Source of the DNA: Deltaproteobacteria bacterium
GTDB taxonomy: Bacteria; DRYD01
Reading direction: 5' to 3'
DNA: 17,704 nucleotides
Assembly: GCA_028276365.1 (NCBI GenBank)
Contig: JAPYWL010000022.1
Span: forward strand, 1-17,704
Shown: positions 1 to 8,179 of the stretch, one piece after another
How the letters are laid out: each line of letters begins with the position of its first letter
Position numbering within the stretch: the first letter of the stretch is position 1
Made by a program: the position numbers and the translations under genes
The notes under the pieces: model-generated
What the model saw: only the letters and a program-made list of their open reading frames with translations
Told to the model about the DNA's origin: nothing
The model's database searches: none

Positions 1-223
1 GTTTAGCTTACCCATAGGGGAATTGAAAGCCTGAGAAGTTCAAAAAATCTTTCAGGGCTGTACCAGTTTAGCTTACCCATAGGGGAATTGAAAGTAGATA
101 TCATTTAGCAATATTCTTGTAAAGTTTGAAAGTTTAGCTTAGATGGGAATTGAAAGATAAATAAATTAGTAAAAGTATTCTATAGACCCAAAAATTCTAG
201 CTTACCCCTAGGGGAATTGAAAT
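1..223 (+). CRISPR. End of a CRISPR array with decaying terminal repeats
   Basis: Four repeat copies are visible. Copies at 1-29 and 66-94 are identical 29-mers: they begin GTTTAGCTTACCC, have a short ATA centre and end GGGGAATTGAAAG. The copy at 132-156 is shortened to 25 nt by loss of bases in the centre. The copy at 195-223 is 29 nt with changes at both ends and a centre reading CCCCTAGGGG. Spacers are 36, 37 and 38 nt (30-65, 95-131, 157-194) and unrelated to each other. The ATTGAAAG end resembles the 5' handle of type I-B-like crRNAs, so the array probably reads left to right and this is its leader-distal end, where repeats usually decay. Leader and cas genes would lie outside the window. 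I saw no match to the spacers elsewhere in the window. Confidence 0.88.
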
Positions 224-477
224 TAGGATTTTCTGTAAGTTATTCTTCCTTTAGTTAGATCATAAATTGATAATTGAACTACTACTCTGTCACCTACGGA
301 AACTTTAATAAAATTAACTCTCATTTTTCCAGATAAGTGAACTAAAACAATATGCCCATTATCTAACTTAACTCTAAACATCCCATTAGGTAGGGCTTCA
401 ATAACTTCGCCTTCAGTTTCTACAAAATCCTTTAAGACTTTTATATTTTGATCTTTTTTATTTTTTTTGTTAGACAT
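223..477 (-). CDS. infA: Translation initiation factor IF-1
   Basis: IF-1 binds the A site of the 30S subunit and helps IF-2 and IF-3 select the initiator tRNA. The 84-residue protein carries the S1/OB-fold signature nearly complete: [15 protein letters not shown], then [23 protein letters not shown] and [11 protein letters not shown] at the C-terminus. It is about 12 residues longer than the usual 72 because of a Lys/Asn-rich N-terminal extension. No other ATG, GTG or TTG lies before the conserved core, so the ATG at 477 is the only standard start. No Shine-Dalgarno sequence precedes it: the 12 nt between tRNA-Asp and the ATG are pyrimidine-rich. The gene is normally in the spc ribosomal operon but here follows a tRNA. 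Its stop codon touches the last CRISPR repeat. Confidence 0.95.
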   Translation of the reverse strand: MSNKKNKKDQNIKVLKDFVETEGEVIEALPNGMFRVKLDNGHIVLVHLSGKMRVNFIKVSVGDRVVVQLSIYDLTKGRITYRKS

Positions 478-489
478 AAAGATAAGAAG

Positions 490-564
490 CGGGGACGACG
501 GGACTTGAACCCGCGACCTTTGGCGTGACAGGCCAACGTTCTAACCGTGCTGAACTACGCCCCC
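490..564 (-). tRNA. tRNA-Asp (anticodon GUC)
   Basis: The minus strand folds as a complete cloverleaf. The acceptor is GGGGGCG with CGTCCCC (one G-U pair), discriminator G at 490. The D arm is GTTC/GAAC. The anticodon stem TTGGC/GCCAA encloses loop CTGTCAC, giving anticodon GUC. The T arm is GCGGG with loop TTCAAGT and CCCGT. The 3' CCA is not encoded, so it must be added after 3' processing. The tRNA is followed after 12 nt by the infA start codon, and a perfect TATAAT lies just upstream, so tRNA and infA probably share a transcript. Confidence 0.96.
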
Positions 565-579
565 AAGCCTATTAAACCT

Positions 580-585
580 ATTATA
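580..585 (-). promoter_or_regulatory. -10 box of the tRNA-Asp/infA transcript
   Basis: A perfect TATAAT on the minus strand lies 15 nt upstream of the first tRNA base, which would place transcription start about 8 nt before the tRNA. I see no convincing -35 hexamer at the usual spacing (the position reads AAAAGT). Confidence 0.5.
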
Positions 586-819
586 TTTATTCTACTTTTT
601 TTACTTTTCCCCTTCTTATTTTTTTTATTTCTTTATTTTTTTTATTGCCTATAAAAAAAAGTAAATAAATTAATTTATGTTTATTAAGAATTTTATTTAA
701 TTTTACTAAGGGAATGCTTTTGTTAAAAAAAAGTAAAAATTAAAATTTTTATTTAAAATGTAAAAAAAATGTAAAAAAATAAAAATTAAACCTTTATATT
801 TCAGATTTTTGTATATATA
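586..819. other. A/T-rich gene-free stretch between divergent transcripts
   Basis: The stretch separates the tRNA-Asp promoter on the minus strand from the promoter of the plus-strand gene at 863. It is made of A and T runs and imperfect AT palindromes. I found no reading frame, repeat copy or RNA gene in it. Confidence 0.6.
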
Positions 820-857
820 GATAATGGATAAAAAATCTAAAATTCAATAAAGGAGGT
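820..857 (+). promoter_or_regulatory. -10 box and strong ribosome binding site for the gene at 863
   Basis: GATAAT at 820-825 matches the -10 consensus in five of six positions; the -35 position is weak. AGGAGGT at 851-857 is a full-strength Shine-Dalgarno sequence five bases before the ATG. It is the best ribosome binding site in the window, which argues that the downstream frame is translated. Confidence 0.55.
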
Positions 858-862
858 AAAAA

Positions 863-2611
863 ATGATTAACGTAAATAATATAAACTCCTTTAATTTTAA
901 TAATATAAATAATATAAATTTGATTAATTCGGGAATTCAAATTAATAATAATATACAAATTATAAATAATTTTTATGATATAAATTTAATAAGATCAGGA
1001 CTACAATTGCAAAATCAACTAATAAATATCTATAATCAAGCCTTGGGAGCTAATAATGCTATACTTTCATTGGGAAATTCAATGATATTTACTGATAATA
1101 ATAATGAATTAAGACTGATCCTAATGTTATAGTTAAATATACTTCTTAGTTCCTTATATAACTCTCAAAACAACTATAATCCCTATAATTATAATCCTTT
1201 ATATGGTAGTTATCCTCAAAATTATTTAGATCAAAATTATCAAGATTACCAAAATTATTATAATCCTAATTACTATGATAATTATGGTAATTATAATTAC
1301 GATGATTTAAACTATGGTTTCCAATCATCTCAATTTAGTAATAGTGTTAATAATCCGAACACAACACATAATAGTAATGCTCAAAGAGTAGGTGATAGTA
1401 ATGTAAGAAGGGGAGGTAGTAGTAGTGGTGGTAGTGGTAATAGTGTAAGTAACAGAGCTGGTAGTAAGGAAACCAGTGACGAAACTTATTATCATGGAAA
1501 AAGAACAAAAATAGAAGGAAATACATATTATGATAAAGATGGAGATGGACAAAGAATATTATATAAAAGAGGAAATAGTTTTGTTTCTGTGGGAATTGGA
1601 GACAAAGCAGAAGAAGTTGAGAATGGGATTGGAGGAAAAGCAAGAGTATCAGCTAAGGGAACAGTACAAGCAGATGTAGGGAATGGTAGTGGTATTAAAG
1701 TAGAAGGTGAAGCATATATTGAAGGAGGAGTATGGGCAGAAGGTGAAGCTTCATTAGGACGCACAAGACGTGTTAGTAAGGAAGGAAATGATTATATAGT
1801 ATATAAACAGGGGATTTCAGCTAGTGCTGGAGCTGGAGTTTCTGCTGGGGTAAGAGGAGCTGTTAGTGTATATAATGGATATGACTCTATTACTGGAGAA
1901 GTAGACCTTTCTAAAGGTATATCAGGAATGTCAGCTGGTATTGAAGCACAAAGGGGAGCAGCTTTAAATACTAATAACTGGCTATTAGAATTTGGGGGAG
2001 CTTTTGGATTAGATATAGGAGACATTTTGCAATTTATTCCGGTTGCAGGTCCAATAGCTAAAATATTGGAGTTTGGATTTAGAATATCTTTATCAGGTAA
2101 AGTACAATTACATGAAGCAGCTAATCAATCTAAACAAGAAATAAAATCAGAAGCAGATAAGATATTTAATCAAGAATTAAATCAGATGAAACAACAAACA
2201 GTAAACGACTTAAAACAAAATAATAAAGTAAGTAAAAGTGAAATACAAAATAAAGCTCAAGAAATAAAAAATAAAAGAAATGAATTATATAAAAAAGCTT
2301 TACTAAAAGCATGGAATTCCAAACAACATGAAGTAAAACAAAAATTAAAAACTGAAGCTAGAAATAGAATGACTAACATTCTACCTAAATTTGCTAGAGA
2401 ACTTGTAAATAACAGAATCGCTCCATTGATAAATAGCTCATTAAGTTCATTACCAGGATTTGTTAGAAATGGAATTATAAGAGCATTACAAGCAAGCGGC
2501 CAAGTAAATAGTTTTATTGCTAATATGTTAATATTACCTGATTATATAATACTAATGGAAAGAGTTATAAATGAAGTAAAAGTAACTGATTTCTTTAAAG
2601 ATGTAAAATAA
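863..2611 (+). CDS. Unrecognised Asn/Tyr-rich modular protein, frame interrupted by one TAG
   Basis: One reading frame runs for 582 codons and is broken only by TAG at codon 90 (1130-1132). Between that TAG and a GTG at 1589 the frame is open for 152 codons with no ATG, GTG or TTG, yet its composition continues smoothly. I therefore read it as one gene, either carrying a nonsense mutation or using readthrough. Order of regions: Asn/Ile-rich repeats (1-60), a hydrophobic stretch around the TAG, a Tyr/Asn/Pro-rich prion-like tract (about 101-161), a Ser/Gly linker (184-193), a Gly/Ala/Glu/Val-rich part with alternating small residues such as VEGEAYIEGGVWAEGEA (about 243-368), a hydrophobic segment ILQFIPVAGPIAKILEFG (about 388-405), a Lys/Gln/Asn-rich helical part (about 417-510) and a hydrophobic C-terminus. 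No signal peptide or catalytic motif is visible. The Gly/Ala-rich part and hydrophobic segment recall secreted or toxin-like proteins, but I cannot assign a function. Confidence 0.6.
1130..1132 (+). other. In-frame TAG interrupting the gene at 863
   Basis: TAG follows TTA and precedes TTA in a hydrophobic run (LILML, stop, LNILL). TAG is a real terminator elsewhere in the window, at the end of the protein kinase gene (12865-12867), so this is not a wholesale reassignment. The following bases are not a known strong readthrough context. Confidence 0.8.
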
Positions 2612-2720
2612 CAAATAATAATATTAAATTATAGATCTTTAGAAAAATTTTAAATTTCAGGCAGCATAAACTAAGCTAATTGAAAAAGTTATATATTAAC
2701 AAATTAAGGTATCCGAAATT

Positions 2721-4574
2721 TTATATATTTTTATATAAATCCTTATAAAAGGAATTAATTATAGGTACTCTTCTCTCTTTAGTAAATGAGAATTCAGAAA
2801 TTTTAAAACCTATTGGTGTTTGATACCTTTTATATTCATTTACATAAATTCTCTTTATTATATCTAAATACAAATTCTTTGTTATATCAATATTTTCTTC
2901 TTTCAATTTATTTTTTATTTGTTTAAAAGAAAATTTTTTTTCTAAGTGGTAATATAAGATTTTATCAAGGATATGATAAGGTGGTATATCGTCTTCGTCT
3001 TTTTGGTTATCTCTTAATTCAGCAGAAGGTTCTTTAAGAATAATTTCTCTTGGGATTACATTATTAAAAGTTTTATTAATATAATTAGCTAAGGAATATA
3101 CTTGGAATTTGTATAAATCTTTTAATGGAGCAATAGCTCCGATACTATCCCCATACAAAGTAAAATATCCAACACTAACCTCACTTTTATTAGAAGTAGC
3201 AATAACTAAAGAATTAGTTTTATTGGCGTAATACATCAAAATAATAGCACGTATCCGTGATTGTAAATTCTCATCCGCTAAATTAAAATCCTTATTAAAC
3301 CCAAATTCTTTAATTAACGACTCTCTTAATTTAAAATAAAATTCATCTATATTAACAATAAAATAGTTTAAGTTTAGGTTTTTACATAGATTAATTGCAT
3401 CTTTAATAGAAGAATCTTTATTAAATTTAGTAGGCATTATAATGGGAATAACATTATTAATAGAATGTTTTAATAAAACTAAACAAACAGCAGAATCAAT
3501 ACCACCACTAACTCCTATAACAGCACTATTAAAACCCGTATTTCTAAAATACTCTTTAATACCAAATATTAAAGCTTTATATATTAATTCATCATTTTCT
3601 TTAATTATTTTTGTTTTTTCTTCTTTATAAGAATTTTCATTATCTTTAATATTGATTTTATTTTTAAAATTAATTTTAATGATCTGCTTTTTAAAACCTT
3701 TGTAGAATTTAAGATAATTATTTAAGCTTGATTTAAAAATCTTTTTTAGGATATTCCTATATGATTTTTTATTATCTATTTTTTTTTCAATATTTATAAA
3801 AGCTTTAGTGTTATGGAGATTATTAAGGTAACTGGATAAATCAAAATGAAAAATTTCTTCATTAAAAGGCTCTAAGTTATAAACAATATTACCTAAGTTA
3901 TCTACTATAAAGGAGTTTCCATCAAATAAAACATCATCATATAATCCCACAGTATTAACATATACAAAAAAAGCACTAATTTCTTTAGCTTTATTAATTA
4001 ATAAATCATATCGTTTTTTTTGTTTATTAATTTCAAAGGGTGAAGCATTTATAACTATAAAACCCAAAATATTATATTTATATTTTAGATAATAAACTGG
4101 TGTAAAATTATCCCAAATATCCTCACATATTAATAAACTTAAATTATAAAGTTTTTTGTTATAATTGATTTTAAAAATAATAAAGGAACTCCCAGAAATA
4201 AAATATCTTTTTTCATCAAATACTCCATAGTTAGGTAAAAATATCTTATTATAAACAAATATTTTATTTTTATAAAAAATAAATGCTGAGTTATAGATTT
4301 TGTTATTCTTATAAAAAGGGGAACCTAAAATAAAAATCTTGTCTTTAAATCCTTTTTTTAGAATAATATTTTTTAAATTATTAATTTTAAAATTGATAAT
4401 TTTTTTAAATTCACTAATTAATAATATGTCACTTGGTATATAGCCGCTTAAGAATAACTCAGGGAATATAATTATATCAGAATTATGGAAATTATCTAAA
4501 TTTTCTATGATTTTATTAAAATTAGATTCAATATTAGCATTTGAAAAGGTAAGTTGAGCTAGGGAGATTATCAT
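2721..4574 (-). CDS. nadE: Glutamine-dependent NAD+ synthetase
   Basis: The enzyme amidates nicotinic acid adenine dinucleotide to NAD+ using ATP and ammonia released from glutamine, the last step of NAD synthesis. The N-terminal nitrilase-type glutaminase domain (about 1-265) has the expected triad: E39 in IIFPELFLSGY, K110 in VYNKIFLPNYG and C150 in LLICEDIW. The C-terminal synthetase domain has the ATP-pyrophosphatase P-loop SGGIDS at 356-361, then ATSNKSEVSVGYFTLYGD and PSAELRDNQKDEDDIPPY. At 617 residues it has the length expected of the two-domain form, so it does not need free ammonia. The ATG overlaps the TGA of the upstream histidine kinase gene (ATGA), with no Shine-Dalgarno, so it is probably translated by coupling. 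It converges on the gene at 863-2611. Confidence 0.95.
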   Translation of the reverse strand: MIISLAQLTFSNANIESNFNKIIENLDNFHNSDIIIFPELFLSGYIPSDILLISEFKKIINFKINNLKNIILKKGFKDKIFILGSPFYKNNKIYNSAFIFYKNKIFVYNKIFLPNYGVFDEKRYFISGSSFIIFKINYNKKLYNLSLLICEDIWDNFTPVYYLKYKYNILGFIVINASPFEINKQKKRYDLLINKAKEISAFFVYVNTVGLYDDVLFDGNSFIVDNLGNIVYNLEPFNEEIFHFDLSSYLNNLHNTKAFINIEKKIDNKKSYRNILKKIFKSSLNNYLKFYKGFKKQIIKINFKNKINIKDNENSYKEEKTKIIKENDELIYKALIFGIKEYFRNTGFNSAVIGVSGGIDSAVCLVLLKHSINNVIPIIMPTKFNKDSSIKDAINLCKNLNLNYFIVNIDEFYFKLRESLIKEFGFNKDFNLADENLQSRIRAIILMYYANKTNSLVIATSNKSEVSVGYFTLYGDSIGAIAPLKDLYKFQVYSLANYINKTFNNVIPREIILKEPSAELRDNQKDEDDIPPYHILDKILYYHLEKKFSFKQIKNKLKEENIDITKNLYLDIIKRIYVNEYKRYQTPIGFKISEFSFTKERRVPIINSFYKDLYKNI

Positions 4575-7500
4575 AATTTTAAAGAAAAATAGAAAGTAGT
4601 ACCTTTATTTAGCTCACTTTCAACCCAGATTTTTCCGTTATGTAATTCTATTAATTTTTTAGTTATATAAAGTCCTAAGCCTTTACCTGATATCTTCTTT
4701 TGTTTAGTAGCTTCTGTAGTTCTATAGTATTTATCAAAGATCTTATTAATTTCATCAGGAGGTATCCCCATCCCTTGATCTGAGATTCCTACTATTATTT
4801 CTTTTTTTGTTTTTTTAACAGTAATGGTAATTTTACCACCTGCTGGGGAATATTTAACAGCATTAGATAGTAAATTATGTAAAACTTGTTCAATTTTATC
4901 TTTATCAGCATTAACTATAATACTATCTTCATCTGTAATTAACTCAAATTCATACCTAACATAACTTAACTCAAATATATTAACTACTTTTTTAATAACT
5001 TTAATTAAATCAAATTTGGTTAAATTAACTTTTAAAACATTACCTTCTAATTTTCTAAGATCCATCAAATTGTTAAGCATTCTGTTAATTCTATCTATTT
5101 CGGAATTAATAACTCTTAAATAGGAATCTCGTTGCTCATCTGTTATTTTATCTGAGTATCTAAGTAAGGCTGTAATATACCCTTTCATGGTAGTCAATGG
5201 AGTTTTAATATCGTGTGAAATAGAAGCAATAAAATCATCTTTCTCTTTTTCTATTTCCTTTTTTTCTGTTATATCTCTAATAACTAGTAAATAACCTATA
5301 ATATCATCATCGATAGTTATATAAGAAATGAAATATTCGATGTTTTTTATAGTGTTTCCTATTTCATAAGTTGTTTCTTTGTTGATAATTTTAGGAAATT
5401 CATTGTTATTAAAGTAATTGTCAAGTATTTGATTAATTTGGGTTAAATCAGAATATAATAAAGAATTTCTATCTAATATTAAATCATCTATTTTATATCT
5501 ATAGTTAATTTGATTATAATTATTAGAATTTATCTCTAAGATCTTAATAGCACTTTTGTTAATCAAAATGACATTTCGTTCTAAATCAAAAGCAATTATG
5601 CCTTCTTTCATTATTTCAAACATTTCTTCTAATATTTCTTTATCCCTAATATTAATATATCTTAGGAAAGCATTATTGTATATTATTGAGGGAATTTTAC
5701 AAGCTAAATGTAAAATATCAGTATCTAATATGTTTAAATCTTTGGATAGAGATATAATAAAAACATATTTATATTCATAATGGTTATTAAAAATCTCGTA
5801 ACTGCCTATAGGTAATATAAGAATATTATTTATTTCTGGATTATCATAAAAGATCTTTTTTGTAAGTAAAGATAAAGAGTCATCAGATAATTTATTAATA
5901 TTTTTCCTATCAATTATAATATTACTTTTTTGGGATATATTTTCTAAATCTATTAAAGAAATAGAAAAATTATCTAGAATTTTAAGATTTTGAGTATTTT
6001 CTAATAAATTATTATTTAATTTAAAATCTACGTTAGAATTATCTCGTTTATAACTGTAGTAAATAAAGCTATATCTAAAACCTGTATTCTTAAAGATTAA
6101 ATCAATAAATGAAAAAATATCTTCAAAAATATTTAATTTTTTTTCAAATTTAGAAATGTAGTTAAATAATTCAATTATAACACCCTGGATTGCTCTGAAT
6201 TTTACCAAAGATCTTTCATTTCTAAGTTTGTTTATAAATTTACCTATTTCATTAGATAGTGCTTTAAAAATATGGTATTCATTTCTGTTAAGTTCCTCTA
6301 TTTTATTGATGGAGTTTATTAAAATTGTACCTAAAATTTCGTTATTAAAGTAAATGGGAATGTTAATAATAGTATTAACTCTACCTTTTACAAGATTCTT
6401 TATTAAAAAATATTCAGAAGATGAAGAATTAATTAATTTAAATTCACTAAAAATCTCAAAATACTTTATAAAATCATCACTATTTGAAATATTATCTATA
6501 ATTTCAATAATTTGATTTTTATAATGCTCAGAAATATTAAAAGTAATTAACTTATCTAATCTTTGAAGTACTTTATTCCATATAATAATTAAGGCAGAAT
6601 TTATTTTGAAATCTGTTATATTATCTAATTCTTCTAAGATTTTTATTAACTTTTGTTCTAATTCGTTGTAATTATTACATTCATCTATACTATTTAAAAT
6701 AGTTTCTATAAATTGCTGAAATTCAAGTTTTAATTCTAAATCGCTTAATTTATTTTCATAAATTCTTAAATTATCTTCTAATTTCTTTTTATTTAGATAT
6801 AAGTTCCTTAACTCCAATTTTAAGTTATTTATTTCACTGTAAATAGAATTAATATAATCTACGATGAATATAATAACTGATAAAGCAGTTTTTAATATAA
6901 AAATTTCATCATTAGCTATTTTGATATTTCTATTGATAAAAACGATATCTATTAAGTAAATTGAATTTTTGTTTTTAAATATAATTGAAAAAGTGTTATT
7001 AAAGATATTAAATAAATTGGTATCTACTTTTGTTAATTTATTGTAAAAGTAACTTTTAAAAATATTTTGGTAATTAAAAATTAAGTTAGAATAATTTGTA
7101 AAATTTGGATTAATAACAACATGTTCAGAAAGAATTTCTTTTTTATTTAAATCAATATTTTTAAAAATAACAGCACTACTATTTAATAACTCAAAGAATA
7201 ATGAAGCAAAATTATTAAATACATTATCTAAACTAATATAATCTTTGCTTAATAAATTGTTAATTACTTCAAAAAATTTGTAATAAATTACAAAATAAGC
7301 TTGATTTTTATATATTTCATATAATTCCAAAATTCTCTCTAATAAAAAAGAAGTGTTATTATATTGATTTGTAGTATCAACAAATGAAAATAAAATGTTA
7401 TTTTTTTTTAGTTTTATTAATCTACAATAATAATTTCTAATTTTAGAATGTTTACATAAGAAGCTACTGTAAGGGGAATCCTTATAAAAGGCTGGACAAA

Positions 7501-8161
7501 TTTTGCTTAAATTACTCCAATTATCTATATAACAAGGTAAATTTCCATATTGTTTACCTGTCTCGTTTAAGACAGCTAAATCTGCTATTTCATGCCCATT
7601 CTTTTTAAATACCTCCTTTATTAACTCTATAAACTCGTTAATATTATAACTACTATATTCTCTAATATTTGTAAAAAATTGAGAAATTATAGAATAAAAA
7701 GTTTTTTTATAATTTTTATCATCAAATTCGCTAATTAACAAAACTAATTTATCTATGTATTTTTTTAATAAATTAATATCATAGTTAGTAATTTCCTTTT
7801 TTCTTTTAATAGTAATAGTTCCAAAGTTTTTATCTTTAAAAGAAATTGGCATAGCTAATAAAGTGTAATGATCAACAGAGAAAGGAGTAGTTAATACTCT
7901 CGGATCTTTTGTAGAATCCCAAATAACTATTGGAATATTTTCCTCAAAGGCTACTCTCTCTATACTATCTGAAACATATTTATGATAATTAACGCAATTG
8001 GAATCCAAACCTAAATGTATAACACAAGTGATACTAAAATCATCAAACTCTAAAATATAAACTTCATCTGCTTCAAAAACTTCTTTTATCTCTTGTAATA
8101 AATTATAAAACTTTTCACTATAAAATTCACTACTTACTTTATTTACTATTTTGTTTATCAT
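4571..8161 (-). CDS. Cytosolic multi-GAF/PAS sensor histidine kinase
   Basis: The 1196-residue protein ends in a complete kinase core. The HisKA box ASISHDIKTPLTTMKGY has phosphoacceptor His983; the N box LHNLLSNAVKYSP has N1100; the G1 box is SDQGMGIP (D1128); and the G2 box is GKGLGLYITKKLIELHNGKIWVES. Before it come a PAS domain (about 844-965), two GAF-like domains (about 490-650 and 660-830), a coiled coil (about 435-485), another GAF-like region (about 290-425) and an N-terminal GAF domain (about 15-140). Between residues 200 and 250 sit four cysteines (C210, C222, C236, C246) that could bind metal or sense redox. No transmembrane helices are evident, so the signal is probably intracellular. 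No response regulator is adjacent. The gene starts 18 nt after gyrB without a Shine-Dalgarno and overlaps nadE. The kinase call is secure; the ligands are unknown and the GAF boundaries are estimates. Confidence 0.92.
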   Translation of the reverse strand: MINKIVNKVSSEFYSEKFYNLLQEIKEVFEADEVYILEFDDFSITCVIHLGLDSNCVNYHKYVSDSIERVAFEENIPIVIWDSTKDPRVLTTPFSVDHYTLLAMPISFKDKNFGTITIKRKKEITNYDINLLKKYIDKLVLLISEFDDKNYKKTFYSIISQFFTNIREYSSYNINEFIELIKEVFKKNGHEIADLAVLNETGKQYGNLPCYIDNWSNLSKICPAFYKDSPYSSFLCKHSKIRNYYCRLIKLKKNNILFSFVDTTNQYNNTSFLLERILELYEIYKNQAYFVIYYKFFEVINNLLSKDYISLDNVFNNFASLFFELLNSSAVIFKNIDLNKKEILSEHVVINPNFTNYSNLIFNYQNIFKSYFYNKLTKVDTNLFNIFNNTFSIIFKNKNSIYLIDIVFINRNIKIANDEIFILKTALSVIIFIVDYINSIYSEINNLKLELRNLYLNKKKLEDNLRIYENKLSDLELKLEFQQFIETILNSIDECNNYNELEQKLIKILEELDNITDFKINSALIIIWNKVLQRLDKLITFNISEHYKNQIIEIIDNISNSDDFIKYFEIFSEFKLINSSSSEYFLIKNLVKGRVNTIINIPIYFNNEILGTILINSINKIEELNRNEYHIFKALSNEIGKFINKLRNERSLVKFRAIQGVIIELFNYISKFEKKLNIFEDIFSFIDLIFKNTGFRYSFIYYSYKRDNSNVDFKLNNNLLENTQNLKILDNFSISLIDLENISQKSNIIIDRKNINKLSDDSLSLLTKKIFYDNPEINNILILPIGSYEIFNNHYEYKYVFIISLSKDLNILDTDILHLACKIPSIIYNNAFLRYINIRDKEILEEMFEIMKEGIIAFDLERNVILINKSAIKILEINSNNYNQINYRYKIDDLILDRNSLLYSDLTQINQILDNYFNNNEFPKIINKETTYEIGNTIKNIEYFISYITIDDDIIGYLLVIRDITEKKEIEKEKDDFIASISHDIKTPLTTMKGYITALLRYSDKITDEQRDSYLRVINSEIDRINRMLNNLMDLRKLEGNVLKVNLTKFDLIKVIKKVVNIFELSYVRYEFELITDEDSIIVNADKDKIEQVLHNLLSNAVKYSPAGGKITITVKKTKKEIIVGISDQGMGIPPDEINKIFDKYYRTTEATKQKKISGKGLGLYITKKLIELHNGKIWVESELNKGTTFYFSLKL

Positions 8162-8179
8162 TAGAGTGTTGTAAAAAAA

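Noticed and set aside
195-223. CCCCTAGGGG centre of the last repeat as a rho-independent terminator for infA
   Set aside because: The palindrome leaves no workable loop without losing pairs, and only a short T run follows on the minus strand.
1130-1132. TAG as a reassigned sense codon across the genome
   Set aside because: The protein kinase gene ends with TAG directly before intergenic sequence, so TAG works as a stop; only a local recoding or mutation is tenable.
1325-1764. Overlapping minus-strand frames opposite the gene at 863
   Set aside because: Their Ser/Thr/Tyr/Leu runs are the antisense of the Asn, Ser/Gly and Gly/Glu codons on the plus strand; no ribosome binding site or domain.
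2669-2690. AAACTAAGCTAATTGAAAAAG, resembling a collapsed CRISPR repeat near the nadE stop codon
   Set aside because: Both ends are only partly similar, the centre is missing, and AT-rich sequence gives such matches easily; too weak to count as a fourth stop-codon-linked element.
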